Positions 1 through 7,733 are shown, numbered from the stretch's first letter. The stretch is DNA of 64,000 nt from Saccharopolyspora hirsuta (GCF_008630535.1 NZ_VWPH01000006.1:248001-312000); one strand, 5' to 3'. Program-made: numbers and translations. Notes: generated by a model not told the origin, from the sequence alone.

Positions 1-259
1 TGCCCAGCGACTGCAGCATGGTGGCCAGACCCGCGGTGAACAGGCTCGCCCCGATCAGCAAGGTCATCTCGATCGGCGGCAGGCCCATCGCCTCGCCGAC
101 GATCAGCGGGGGCGCCACCACACCGGCGTACATCGCCGCGATGTGCTGGACGCCGTACGCCATCATGCGTACCGGGGGCATCACCTCGTCCACCGGGTGG
201 ACGTCGGTGGGTTTTCCGTTGCGGGTGCCGCGGTTGCGACGGGTCTTGAAGAGGGCCAT
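1..259 (-). CDS. Nucleobase:cation symporter-2 family permease, N-terminal part (urate/xanthine type)
   Basis: This gene starts at 259 and runs off the left edge, so only the first 86 residues are visible. They begin MALFKTRRNRG and contain YGVQHIAAMYAG, the QH motif of the first membrane helix of NAT/NCS2 purine permeases, followed by APPLIVGEAMGLPP and a second hydrophobic stretch. The family takes up urate, xanthine or uracil with a cation across the cell membrane. An AGGAG ribosome site lies 7 bases before the ATG. It follows the urate oxidase gene on the same strand, so urate or xanthine uptake is the natural inference. The substrate cannot be read from this fragment. Confidence 0.85.
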   Translation of the reverse strand, partial: MALFKTRRNRGTRNGKPTDVHPVDEVMPPVRMMAYGVQHIAAMYAGVVAPPLIVGEAMGLPPIEMTLLIGASLFTAGLATMLQSLG

Positions 260-399
260 GGGTGACTCCTGGGCCGCAGGATCAGATCAAGTCACTATCA
301 ATGCCGGGAATTTTCTTCTTGTTGCCGGGAAATCAACTTTCTTTCCACAGTGGATCTGCGGAGTTTCCGAGCGGCTGCCCGGAGTTCGGGTAGCAGCAA

Positions 400-427
400 G
401 GGCCACCAGGAATACCCCCGGTGGCCC
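400..427 (-). other. Perfect hairpin in the uricase-permease gap
   Basis: GGGCCACC (400-407) and GGTGGCCC (420-427) are perfectly complementary with a 12-base loop. It is one of three strong hairpins packed between the urate oxidase stop and the permease start. Confidence 0.55.
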
Positions 428-459
428 CTCGGTGCAGGATCGGCGGTGATCCTTCAGAA

Positions 460-489
460 CCGGATTCCCCCTGCTGCCGGGGAATCCGG
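460..489 (-). other. Perfect 11-bp hairpin in the uricase-permease gap
   Basis: CCGGATTCCCC (460-470) pairs perfectly with GGGGAATCCGG (479-489) across an 8-base loop. No T-run follows on either strand. It may be part of a termination or mRNA-stability region between urate oxidase and the permease. Confidence 0.55.
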
Positions 490-526
490 GTGTTCGCGTC
501 CTCGATGCGGCTCTTCGCCCTTGAAG

Positions 527-553
527 CGGTGCCCGCCGCCAGGGCGGGCACCG
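527..553 (-). terminator. Hairpin terminator after urate oxidase
   Basis: CGGTGCCCGCC (527-537) pairs perfectly with GGCGGGCACCG (543-553) across a 5-base loop, starting 7 bases past the urate oxidase stop codon. There is no clear T-run, as is common in actinobacteria. Confidence 0.65.
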
Positions 554-560
554 GCGCCGA

Positions 561-1451
561 TCAGAACTGCGGGAGGCTGTACCAGGCCTGCGGGGCCTCG
601 TCCACGTCGTCGCGCTTGACGACGCCCTCGATGAGGCCGTACGGGCGGTCCGCGGCGAAGAACACCTCGTTGTTGTTCTCCAGCCCGCAGTACTCCAGGT
701 CCACCAGGAAGTGGTGCTTGTTCGGCAGCGACAGCCGGACCTCGGCGACCTCCGGGTGCTTCTCCATCGCGGCCTTGCCCATCTCGTACAGGCTCTGCTG
801 CAGCGCGAGGCTGTGCGTGGTGGCGAAGGCCTCCAGCATGGTGGCCCGGATCGACTCGAAGCTCTTGCCCCAGTCCACGTCGGTGTGCAGGTAGCGCCAG
901 CGGGCGGTCACCGCGGTGGCCAGGATCCGGTCGTTGGTCTCGGCCAGCGTCGTGTACTTGTCCTTGGGGTAGCCCCAGAACTCCGAGCCGGTGGACTTGA
1001 GCACGATCAGGTCCTTGAGTCCGGACACCACGTGCGCCTGGTCGCCGTCGATGGTGACCGCGGTGGTGCGCTTCTCGTCGGTGGAGCGGGCGAAGGAGTG
1101 GTCGTGGCCGGTGCCGCCGACCGGGATGCGCTCCCAGCTGTACTCGTCGATGAGGATGCGCGCCCCGGTGATGCCGTCCGCGGTGCCGACGAAGTGCCGG
1201 CCCAGCCGCAGCGCGAAGTCCTCGATCTCGCCGATCGGGGCTTCCTTGGCGAAGGCGTAGACCGTGTTCTTCTGCGTGTCGGTGGGCAGCACCTTGCTGT
1301 TGTCGCCGGTCAGGTGCGCCCCGTCGAGGTCGCCGCGCAGCGAGGAGCTGACGTTGAGGTCCTTGATGGTGTGCCGCGGGGTGTCCCGGTTGACCGACAC
1401 GATGCGGACCTCGGCCTTGCCGTACTGGTTGGGGCCCATGACGATGCCCAT
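561..1451 (-). CDS. Urate oxidase (uricase)
   Basis: The 296-residue product oxidises urate to 5-hydroxyisourate with oxygen and no cofactor. The start at 1451 gives the family N-terminus (MGIVMGPNQYGKAEV); a second ATG four codons later (1439) is less likely. Catalytic-site features are visible: Lys12 in QYGK, Thr57-Asp58 in LPTDTQKN, a Gln in ALQQSLYEMG, and Asn244-Lys-His246 in LPNKHHF. The length is normal for bacterial uricase. The hydroxyisourate hydrolase gene ends 7 bases upstream, so the product is handed to the next enzyme of the same operon. The product symbol varies between genomes (uox, pucL, uaZ), so none is given. Confidence 0.97.
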   Translation of the reverse strand: MGIVMGPNQYGKAEVRIVSVNRDTPRHTIKDLNVSSSLRGDLDGAHLTGDNSKVLPTDTQKNTVYAFAKEAPIGEIEDFALRLGRHFVGTADGITGARILIDEYSWERIPVGGTGHDHSFARSTDEKRTTAVTIDGDQAHVVSGLKDLIVLKSTGSEFWGYPKDKYTTLAETNDRILATAVTARWRYLHTDVDWGKSFESIRATMLEAFATTHSLALQQSLYEMGKAAMEKHPEVAEVRLSLPNKHHFLVDLEYCGLENNNEVFFAADRPYGLIEGVVKRDDVDEAPQAWYSLPQF

Positions 1452-1458
1452 GAGGTGA

Positions 1459-1794
1459 TCAGCTCCCTCGGTAGGTGGAAAAGGCGAACGGGCTGAGCAG
1501 GATCGGAACGTGGTAGTGCTGCTCCGGATCGGCGATCCGGAAGGTGATCTGCACCTGCGGGTAGAACGAGGCGGTGCCCTGGCCCTCGAAGTACGCGCCG
1601 GTGTCGAAGGTGAGCCGGTAGTCCCCGGCGGCCAGCCGCTCCGGGCCCAGGTCCTTGATCCGGCCGTCGTCGTCGGTGCGCCCCTCGGCGAGGGGCTCCC
1701 ACTCGGCCCCCTTCGCGGCCTCCAGCCGGATCGCGACGCCGACCGCGGGCTTGCCCCGCGCGGCGTCGAGCACGTGCGTGGTGACGGCACTCAT
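1459..1794 (-). CDS. 5-hydroxyisourate hydrolase (transthyretin-like)
   Basis: The 111-residue protein hydrolyses 5-hydroxyisourate to 2-oxo-4-hydroxy-4-carboxy-5-ureidoimidazoline. The transthyretin-related signatures are present: THVLDAARGKPA near the N-terminus, GRTDDDGRI in the middle, and the diagnostic C-terminal YRGS tetrapeptide. The start at 1794 overlaps the stop of the OHCU decarboxylase gene by four bases (ATGA), which points to translational coupling. It is the middle gene of the urate-to-allantoin operon. Confidence 0.96.
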   Translation of the reverse strand: MSAVTTHVLDAARGKPAVGVAIRLEAAKGAEWEPLAEGRTDDDGRIKDLGPERLAAGDYRLTFDTGAYFEGQGTASFYPQVQITFRIADPEQHYHVPILLSPFAFSTYRGS

Positions 1795-2297
1795 CCTTCG
1801 ATCACCTTTGCCAATCTCAGACGTGCGATCTTGCGGAGTTCGTCCTCGACGATCCGCAGCTCGGTCTCCGGCTCGTTGTCCAGGCGGGAGTGCAGGATCT
1901 CCAGCAGCTCCGCACCGCTGCGGCCGCTGGCGCAGACCAGGTAGACGTGCCCGAACCGGCGTTCGTAGGCCTCGTTGCCCTCGCGCAGCGCGCGGGCCAG
2001 CTCCGCGTCGTCGCCGACGCCGGCCTGCTCGCTGCGGGAGAACTTCGACGAGGTGTCGGAGCCCTGGACCCGGTCGCCGATGCGCGGGTGCGCGGCCAGC
2101 GCCTGGTCGATCTCCTCGCGGGTCAGCGCCGGGGCGGCGGCGTCCGCGGCCCGGTAGATCGCGTCGGCGTCGGCGAACGGGCGCTGGTCGGCGATGTCGG
2201 CGGCCCAGCGCGGGATGTCCAGGCAGGCGAGCAGCTGCTCGACGAGTTCCGCGCGGGGCAGGCCGTTGAGCCGGTCCGGTGTGGTGGTTGTTGACAT
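1791..2297 (-). CDS. OHCU decarboxylase
   Basis: The 168-residue enzyme decarboxylates OHCU to S-allantoin. The HPRIGD motif with the catalytic His70 is intact, and SDTSSKFSRSEQAGVG and ERFGHVYLVCASGRS-type segments (here RRFGHVYLVCASGRSG) match the family. It is first in the minus-strand operon OHCU decarboxylase, hydroxyisourate hydrolase, urate oxidase, then permease. About 145 bases upstream lies a palindrome also found before allantoinase (2440-2455). The ATG at 2297 has only a weak purine-rich ribosome site. Confidence 0.95.
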   Translation of the reverse strand: MSTTTTPDRLNGLPRAELVEQLLACLDIPRWAADIADQRPFADADAIYRAADAAAPALTREEIDQALAAHPRIGDRVQGSDTSSKFSRSEQAGVGDDAELARALREGNEAYERRFGHVYLVCASGRSGAELLEILHSRLDNEPETELRIVEDELRKIARLRLAKVIEG

Positions 2298-2683
2298 CGC
2301 AAACTCTCACAGGATGTGTGCGGCCCCGAAGGTTCTCGGGGGAGGCGGCGGACGTGAGGTCCGAGCATGCCTGGGCTGTGCGGCGGCTGCTGGTCAGAGC
2401 TCCGGTGCGGCAAAAGCTACGACCGGGTTGAGCCGGGTGTCAACACTTTGTTGAAAAAACCTGGTGGCGCGTTGTGCGAACGGCACAACCGGAGCGCTTC
2501 GGGCGAGGTCGGCGCGGCAGGCCGCCCGGAGAGCAGAACACCCCGGCGCGCTCGCGGCGCGTCGGGGTGACGTGGTGGGGTCGCCGGGGTCCTGCGCTCG
2601 GTCCGGGGCTCTTGAGCTGGCGCTTTCGCGCGAAATCGCCGCCTCGCCCGCGTGCGGAACGCCGATCTCGCGCGAAAGCGGCG
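2298..2683. other. Promoter region of the urate operon
   Basis: This 386-base stretch has no credible gene. It holds the upstream region of the minus-strand urate operon, the palindrome at 2440-2455, and at its far end the hairpin that runs into the stop of the HTH regulator gene. Confidence 0.6.
2440..2455. promoter_or_regulatory. Candidate operator of purine catabolism, copy 1
   Basis: TCAACA-CTT-TGTTGA is a perfect 6-bp-arm palindrome with a 3-base spacer. The same 15-base core, extended to 17, lies before the allantoinase gene at 10493-10509. Being shared by two promoters of one pathway makes it a likely repressor or activator site. The protein is unknown; the HTH gene at 2684-3049 is a candidate. 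Confidence 0.7.
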
Positions 2684-2690
2684 TCAGCTG
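2615..2690. terminator. Double-palindrome hairpin at the end of the HTH regulator gene
   Basis: Two related palindromes with the core TTTCGCGCGAAA (about 2621-2640) and TCTCGCGCGAAA (about 2663-2680) also pair with each other to make a long stem. The structure overlaps the stop codon of the regulator gene. It belongs to the TTTC-N4-GAAA family seen at other gene ends in this window. Confidence 0.5.
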
Positions 2691-3049
2691 CGGTCGGCCT
2701 GCTCCCGGTTGAGGTAGTTGTAGACCGTGAAGCGGCTGACGCCGAGCGCCTTGGCCACCGTCTCGACGGACTTGCGCATGTTGAACGCGCCGCGCTCCTC
2801 CAGCAGGCGGACCGCGCGCTGCTTGTCCGGGCGCGGCAGGTCCGGCAGGTGGCCGCCCAGCTCGGTCTCGACCGCGCGGATGATCCGGTCCAGGGCGCTG
2901 GTCAGCTCCTCGCCGGGCAGCCGCACGGCGATGGCGGGCGCGCCTTCCCAGTACAGGACGATGTCGCCGGGCTGGTGCTGGTCCGCCGGTACGGCGGTGC
3001 CGCCGACGTGCTCCAGCAGCGGGGCGATCGCGTTGGCGAGCGGATGCAC
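2684..3049 (-). CDS. Small HTH-domain regulator (DauR/YheO-type C-terminal HTH)
   Basis: The 121-residue protein ends in a helix-turn-helix of the HTH_22 type: RAVRLLEERGAF, then SVETVAKALGVSRFTVYNYLN. Family members are usually about 200 residues with a full PAS-like sensor in front; here only about 75 residues precede the HTH (ADQHQPGDIVLYWEGAP), so the sensor part is short. It is 10 bases after the thiamine-binding-type gene and probably co-transcribed with it. Its place between the urate operon and the glyoxylate genes makes it a candidate regulator of the pathway; that role is inferred. Confidence 0.75.
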   Translation of the reverse strand: MHPLANAIAPLLEHVGGTAVPADQHQPGDIVLYWEGAPAIAVRLPGEELTSALDRIIRAVETELGGHLPDLPRPDKQRAVRLLEERGAFNMRKSVETVAKALGVSRFTVYNYLNREQADRS

Positions 3050-3059
3050 GCTGACCAGC

Positions 3060-3317
3060 CTAAACCTCGTCGTCGTGGGTGCCGTCGACGGTCACCTGCA
3101 GGGTGATCCGGTTCGCACCCGTGTCCAGCGCGGTCTCGACCACCTTGGCCAGCGCGGGCAGCAGGGTCTCCCGGTCGCCGGTGATCGAGGTGCCCAGCGG
3201 GCCGAAGTCGGGCTCCAGCCCGGCGGCGCGCAGGCAGTCGCGGGCGGCCACGGCGTGCGCCGGTGGCTCGCCCTCGCCCTCGAAGGGCTCGGTGGTGAAC
3301 TCAGCTCGCAGCATCAT
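3060..3317 (-). CDS. Thiamine-binding protein family (MTH1187/YkoF-like)
   Basis: The 85-residue protein matches the small ferredoxin-fold MTH1187 family in the segment GLEPDFGPLGTSITGD and the following helix ending GANRITLQVTVD. Relatives bind thiamine or similar small ligands; most have no known physiological role. GGAGG lies 7 bases before the first of two adjacent ATG codons. It is upstream of, and likely in one transcript with, the HTH regulator, and is divergent from hydroxypyruvate isomerase. No thiamine riboswitch is visible in front of it. Confidence 0.75.
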   Translation of the reverse strand: MMLRAEFTTEPFEGEGEPPAHAVAARDCLRAAGLEPDFGPLGTSITGDRETLLPALAKVVETALDTGANRITLQVTVDGTHDDEV

Positions 3318-3465
3318 TGGCGGACCTCCCTGCCCGCACCGTAGTCGTCCCGGCGGCGGCGCGGTTCTCGGCTCTGCGGCGCGCTGTTCGTGACCCGCGG
3401 GTAACTCCGGGGGTGCCGTTGACCGGGTCGGGGGTTCTCGCTAATCTATCGCTGTACGAAACAAG

Positions 3466-3483
3466 ACTTCCGCATCATGAAAT
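3466..3483. promoter_or_regulatory. Candidate operator before hydroxypyruvate isomerase
   Basis: The 18-base site ACTTCCGCATCATGAAAT has dyad symmetry (ACTTC/GAAAT arms) and lies 45 bases before the hydroxypyruvate isomerase ATG. A close relative, ACTTCCACATTGTGAAGT when read on the minus strand, lies before allantoinase at 10429-10446. Confidence 0.45.
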
Positions 3484-3527
3484 CTCATGAGGCGAGATCT
3501 CCGAATCTTTCTCCCGAGGGGGTGCCC

Positions 3528-4328
3528 ATGGATCCGAACCGGTACGAGGTCAACCTCTCGATCCTGTTCACCGAACTGGACGTGCTGGACCGACCCGCGG
3601 CGGCCAAGGCGGCCGGTTTCGACGCGGTGGAGTTCTGGTGGCCGTTCCCGGAAGCGGTGCCCGCCGACCGCGACGTGGACCGGTTCGTGCAGGCCATCGA
3701 GGACGCCGGGGTTTCCCTGGTCGGCCTGAACTTCTTCGCCGGGGACATGCCCGCGGGCGACCGCGGCGTGCTGTCCAACCCCGACCGGGCCGGTGAGTTC
3801 GCGGACAACGTGGACGTCGTCGTCGGCATCGGCGAGCGCCTCGGCTGCCGCGCCTTCAACGCCCTGTACGGCAACCGGATCGACGGCGTCGACCCGGCCG
3901 CGCAGGACCAGGTCGCCACGGAGAGCCTGGTCCGCGCCTCGAAGGCCGTGTCGCGCATCGGCGGTGCGGTGCTGATCGAGCCGGTCAGCGGCATGCCCGC
4001 GTACCCGCTGAAGACCGCCGCCGACGCCATCGCGGTGATCGACCGGGTGCGCGCCGCGGGCGGGGACGACAACCTGCGCCTGCTGTTCGACATCTACCAC
4101 CTGGTGGTCAACGGGGACGACCCGGACGCGGCGCTCGACGCCTACGCCAAGTCGGTCGGCCACGTGCAGATCGCCGACGCCCCGGGCCGCAACGAACCGG
4201 GCACCGGCGAGATCGACTTCGACCGCTTCTTCAACCGCCTCGACGCCGCGGGCTACAACGGCTACGTCGGCCTCGAGTACAAGCCGAGCGGAGCCAGCGC
4301 CGACAGCTTCAGCTGGATCAAGCGCTGA
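3528..4328 (+). CDS. hyi: Hydroxypyruvate isomerase
   Basis: The 266-residue TIM-barrel protein interconverts hydroxypyruvate and tartronate semialdehyde. The start at 3528 gives MDPNRYEVNLSILFTELD, typical of the family, with GAGGGGG upstream; an in-frame ATG 17 codons earlier lacks a ribosome site. Metal-binding regions of the xylose-isomerase-like barrel are present: AVLIEPVS, LRLLFDIYHL, GHVQIADAPGRNEPG and GYVGLEYKPS. It starts the plus-strand series hyi, tartronate semialdehyde reductase, glyoxylate carboligase, glycerate kinase that recovers carbon from glyoxylate. Confidence 0.93.
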   Translation: MDPNRYEVNLSILFTELDVLDRPAAAKAAGFDAVEFWWPFPEAVPADRDVDRFVQAIEDAGVSLVGLNFFAGDMPAGDRGVLSNPDRAGEFADNVDVVVGIGERLGCRAFNALYGNRIDGVDPAAQDQVATESLVRASKAVSRIGGAVLIEPVSGMPAYPLKTAADAIAVIDRVRAAGGDDNLRLLFDIYHLVVNGDDPDAALDAYAKSVGHVQIADAPGRNEPGTGEIDFDRFFNRLDAAGYNGYVGLEYKPSGASADSFSWIKR

Positions 4329-4346
4329 GAATTACCGGTTGCCAGG

Positions 4347-4521
4347 CTCATTTTGCGTGGCGGTGCCGGTCGGAACCTCAGACGCCGCCTGACTGCGGGA
4401 TCCCGTTCTGATGTATGCCCAATACACGGCGAACGGGCTGTCCTCGCCAGGTGACGTCTGAGAACCCGCGGCGGCGCGAGCGGCGAGGGTGGGCTAAGCG
4501 GCTGCGCCGCTTCAAAGACAA
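4347..4521 (+). repeat. Structured intergenic repeat R1
   Basis: This is a full copy of a repeat present nine times here. It begins 19 bases after the hyi stop. It has a left box TTGCGTGGCGGTGCCGGT, an outer stem CTCAGACG/CGTCTGAG, an inner stem CCCGTTC/GAACGGG around TGTATGCCCAATACA, and a right stem AAGCGGC/GCCGCTT. It fills the gap before tartronate semialdehyde reductase. Confidence 0.9.
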
Positions 4522-4562
4522 GAGATCAACGAACTGGCATTGAGCCAACGGAGGTAACTCCC

Positions 4563-5441
4563 ATGAGCAAGGTCGGTTTCATCGGGCTCGGGATCATGGG
4601 CGGCCCGATGGCGGCCAACCTGGTCAAGGCCGGGCACGAGGTCGTCGGCTACAACCGCAGCCAGGCCAAGGTCGACAAGCTCGTCGCCGACGGCGGCAAG
4701 GCCGCGGCCAGCGTCGCCGAGGCCGTGCGCGACGCCGAGATCATCTTCACCATGCTGCCGGACTCGCCGGACGTCGAGGCCGTCGTGCTCGGCGAGGACG
4801 GCGTGCTGGCCAACGCCAAGTCGGGCGCGCTGCTCGTCGACTGCAGCACCATCCGCCCGGACGTCTCGCGGCGCGTGGCCGAAGCCGCCGCCGAGAAGGG
4901 CGTTCGCGCGCTGGACGCGCCGGTCAGCGGCGGTGAGCCCAAGGCCATCGACGGCACGCTGTCCATCATGGTCGGTGGCGAGGCGGACGCCTTCGCCGCG
5001 GCGCAGGACGTGCTGAACGCGGTCGGCACCACGATCGTCCACGTTGGACCGTCCGGTGCCGGGCAGACGGTGAAGGCCGCCAACCAGCTCATCGTGGCGG
5101 GCAACATCGGCCTGGTCGCCGAGGCGCTGGTGTTCCTGGAGGCGCACGGCGTGGACACCGAGGCCGGGATGAAGGTGCTCGGCGGCGGGCTGGCCGGCAG
5201 CACCGTGCTGGACGCCAAGAACGAGAAGATGCGCAACCGGGAGTTCGCGCCCGGCTTCCGCCTCGAGCTGCACCACAAGGACATGGGCATCGTGCAGGCG
5301 GCCGCGCGCGACGCGGGCCTGACGATCCCGCTCGGCTCGCTGGTCAGCCAGCTGGTCGCGGCGGCCGTCGCGCAGGGCGACGGCAAGCTCGACCACTCCG
5401 GTCTGCTCAAGCAGATCACGCAGCTCAACGGTCGCGACTGA
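4563..5441 (+). CDS. glxR: Tartronate semialdehyde reductase
   Basis: The 292-residue NAD(P)H-dependent reductase turns tartronate semialdehyde into D-glycerate. It is a beta-hydroxyacid dehydrogenase: N-terminal Rossmann motif GFIGLGIMGGPMA, substrate-binding DAPVSGGEPKAIDGTL, and the catalytic lysine in GAGQTVKAANQ. GGAGGTAACT precedes the ATG. It lies just after repeat R1 and before glyoxylate carboligase, whose product it reduces. Confidence 0.95.
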   Translation: MSKVGFIGLGIMGGPMAANLVKAGHEVVGYNRSQAKVDKLVADGGKAAASVAEAVRDAEIIFTMLPDSPDVEAVVLGEDGVLANAKSGALLVDCSTIRPDVSRRVAEAAAEKGVRALDAPVSGGEPKAIDGTLSIMVGGEADAFAAAQDVLNAVGTTIVHVGPSGAGQTVKAANQLIVAGNIGLVAEALVFLEAHGVDTEAGMKVLGGGLAGSTVLDAKNEKMRNREFAPGFRLELHHKDMGIVQAAARDAGLTIPLGSLVSQLVAAAVAQGDGKLDHSGLLKQITQLNGRD

Positions 5442-5448
5442 GCACCGA

Positions 5449-5492
5449 TCGTGAGTGCGGAAGCCGCCTGGAGCCGGTTTTCGCACTCACGA
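5449..5492. terminator. Hairpin after tartronate semialdehyde reductase
   Basis: TCGTGAGTGCG (5449-5459) and CGCACTCACGA (5482-5492) are perfectly complementary and the pairing continues inward. It begins 8 bases past the stop codon. The same GTCGTGAGTGCG arm forms the 48-base palindrome at 11901-11948. Confidence 0.65.
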
Positions 5493-5576
5493 CCCCGAGA
5501 CCGCGGTGCTGCGCGGGAAACTCTCGTCTCCTGCGGCAGACCCCGCGCAGCACCGCCACTCACCCGCAGGGTGGTC

Positions 5577-5630
5577 AATTTCGCGAGAAATCGACATTCA
5601 CCCGGGTGAACGTCGATTTCCCGCGAAATT
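5577..5630. repeat. 54-base double palindrome before glyoxylate carboligase
   Basis: Two palindromes with cores TTTCGCGAGAAA and TTTCCCGCGAAA flank a perfect TTCACCCGGGTGAA. The halves also pair with each other over the full 54 bases with few mismatches. It may end the upstream transcript or act in the leader of glyoxylate carboligase. Confidence 0.6.
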
Positions 5631-5765
5631 GCGCGGACTCGCCCGACGGGCGATCGCGAAGAGCAAGACGGTCACGGGTCAGCGGTCCGAGCGCCGCCAA
5701 GCAACCAGAACCGCCGACCCGTTCCCAACAAGGTGCGCGCAGCACCCGAGAGGAAGTCTTACACC

Positions 5766-7469
5766 ATGGCCAAAGTCCCTGTCATGCAGGCCGTCGTCGA
5801 CGTGCTCAAGTCCGAGGGCGTGGACGTCACCTTCGGCTGCCCCGGCGCCGCGATCCTCCCGCTGTACGCGGCGATGGAGGACAGCGGCATCAAGCACCTG
5901 ATCGTCCGCCACGAAGAGGGCGCCACCCACATGGCCGACGGCTGGGCCCGCACCAACGGCAACGTCGGCGTGGCCATCGGCACCTCCGGCCCGGCCGGGA
6001 CCAACATGATCACCGGCCTCTACACCGCGATCGCCGACTCCATCCCGATCCTGTGCATCACCGGCCAGGCGGTCTCCAGCAAGCTGCACCAGGAGGCGTT
6101 CCAGGCGGTCGACATCGTCGACATCGCCAAGCCGGTCACCAAGTGGGCGGTGCAGGTCAAGGAGGCCGCGCAGGCGCCGTGGATCTTCCGCGAGGCGTTC
6201 CGCATCGCCCGCTCCGGCCGCCCCGGACCGGTGCTGATCGACCTGCCGCTGGACGTGCAGAAGCAGGAGATCGAGTGGGAACCGGCGCTGGACGCCCCGC
6301 TGCCGATCCCGGCCGTCGAGCCGCACCTGCCGCGGGTGGAGCGCGCGCTGGACATGCTGCTGGAGGCCGACCGGCCGCTGATCCTCGCCGGTGGCGGCGT
6401 GATCCTCGGCGACGCCCACGAGCAGGTGCGCGAGCTGGCCGAGCTGCTGGGCATCCCGGTGCAGATCACGCTGATGGGCAAGGGCTCCTTCCCGGAGGAC
6501 CACGAGCTGTTCGCCGGCATGACCGGCATCCAGACCAGCCAGCGCTACGGCAACCAGTCGTTCCTGGAGTCCGACCTGGTGCTGGCGCTGGGCGCCCGCT
6601 TCGGCGACCGGCACACCGGTGCCCTCGACGTCTACCGCGGTGACCGCAAGTTCATCCACGTCGACATCGAGCCGACCCAGATCGGCAAGGTGTTCGGCCC
6701 GGACCTGGGCATCGTCTCGGACACCCGGCTGTTCCTGGACGCGCTGCTCGACGCCGCGCGCAAGCGCGGGGCGAGCAAGGACTACTCGGCGTGGGTGGCC
6801 AGGGTCGGCGTGCTCAAGCAGACCCTGACCCGGCCGGACGACTACGACACCGTGCCGATCAAGGCCCCGCGGGTGTACCGGGAGATCAACCAGATCTTCC
6901 CGCCGGAGACCTACTTCGTCACCGCGATCGGCCTGTACCAGATCTGGGGCGGCCAGTTCCAGAGCGCGCACCTGCCGCGGCACTACCAGGTGTGCGGCCA
7001 GGCCGGTCCGCTCGGCTGGGAGATCCCGGCGGCGATCGGCGTGAAGTCCGCGGAGCCGGACGCCGAGGTGGTCGCGGTGGTCGGCGACTACTCGTTCCAG
7101 TTCCTGGTCGAGGAGCTGGCGGTGGCCGCCCAGTACGACGTGCCGTTCGTGATCATCATGCTGAACAACGAGTACCTGGGCCTGATCCGCCAGGCCGAGG
7201 GCGACGCGTTCGGGATGAAGACCGAGGTCGACATCCACTACGACGAGCACGGCACGGACAACGTCAAGATCATGGAGGCCTACGGCTGCTCCGGTCGCCG
7301 GGTGTTCGAGCCGGGCGACCTGGCCGACACCATCGAGTGGGCCCGCAAGGAGGCTGTCGCCACCAGCCGCCCGGTCCTGGTCGAGGTGATGATCGAGCGC
7401 GAGGCCAACACGGCTCGGGGCATCCGCATCGACGCCATGATCGAACCGGAGCCGGTGCCCAACGCCTGA
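5766..7469 (+). CDS. gcl: Glyoxylate carboligase (tartronate-semialdehyde synthase)
   Basis: The 567-residue thiamine-diphosphate enzyme joins two glyoxylates to tartronate semialdehyde and CO2. It follows the known Gcl from end to end: GTSGPAGTNMITGLY, PILCITGQA, FQAVDIVDIAKPV, HTGALDVYR, HVDIEPTQIG, CGQAGPLGW, and the ThDP/Mg motif GDYSFQFLVEELA...NNEYLGLIRQ. Odd: E. coli Gcl has Val51 where other ThDP enzymes have the cofactor-activating glutamate. Here the segment reads RHEEGATHMADG, so Glu50 sits at that position. The enzyme may therefore differ kinetically, or be a divergent carboligase. GAGGAA lies before the ATG. Confidence 0.92.
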   Translation: MAKVPVMQAVVDVLKSEGVDVTFGCPGAAILPLYAAMEDSGIKHLIVRHEEGATHMADGWARTNGNVGVAIGTSGPAGTNMITGLYTAIADSIPILCITGQAVSSKLHQEAFQAVDIVDIAKPVTKWAVQVKEAAQAPWIFREAFRIARSGRPGPVLIDLPLDVQKQEIEWEPALDAPLPIPAVEPHLPRVERALDMLLEADRPLILAGGGVILGDAHEQVRELAELLGIPVQITLMGKGSFPEDHELFAGMTGIQTSQRYGNQSFLESDLVLALGARFGDRHTGALDVYRGDRKFIHVDIEPTQIGKVFGPDLGIVSDTRLFLDALLDAARKRGASKDYSAWVARVGVLKQTLTRPDDYDTVPIKAPRVYREINQIFPPETYFVTAIGLYQIWGGQFQSAHLPRHYQVCGQAGPLGWEIPAAIGVKSAEPDAEVVAVVGDYSFQFLVEELAVAAQYDVPFVIIMLNNEYLGLIRQAEGDAFGMKTEVDIHYDEHGTDNVKIMEAYGCSGRRVFEPGDLADTIEWARKEAVATSRPVLVEVMIEREANTARGIRIDAMIEPEPVPNA

Positions 7470-7484
7470 GCGCCTGTTCCTGGA

Positions 7485-7660
7485 CTCACCTTGCGTGGCG
7501 GTGCGGGTAGCGGAACCTCAGCGTCCGCCTGGACTGCGGGTGCCCAGCCTGATGTATGCCAATACACGGCGGCTGGGCCGTCCTCGCCAGGCGAACGCTG
7601 AGAACCCGCGGCGGTGCCGGTTGCGAGGGTGGGCTAAGCGGCTGCGCCGCTTCAAAACAG
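7485..7660 (+). repeat. Structured intergenic repeat R2
   Basis: A full copy starts 16 bases after the gcl stop. The stems differ in sequence from R1 but still pair: CTCAGCGT(C)CGCCTGG with CCAGGCGAACGCTGAG, GCCCAGCC with GGCTGGGC, and AAGCGGC with GCCGCTT. Confidence 0.9.
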
Positions 7661-7733
7661 AAGAAACTCGGGGTGCGGTGGAGCGGTCGGCCCGCTGGGA
7701 ACCGGGCCGAACGGTCCTGTCACACACTCCCGC

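Noticed and set aside
3318-3527. Thiamine-diphosphate riboswitch near the thiamine-binding-type gene
   Set aside because: I looked for the CTGAGA and ACCTGATC boxes of THI elements before 3317 and before gcl and did not find them in proper order.
4347-4521. Reading the repeat as an insertion sequence or MITE
   Set aside because: No terminal inverted repeats at the ends, no target duplication visible, and a strict position after stop codons. Not excluded for its origin.
5577-5630. Phage attachment site or CRISPR repeat
   Set aside because: The palindromes differ from copy to copy, have no regular spacers, and no integrase, Cas gene or tRNA is near.
5679-7250. Long antisense open frame over glyoxylate carboligase
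   Set aside because: Low-complexity composition rich in Arg, Val and His, no ribosome site, and complete overlap with a clear enzyme.
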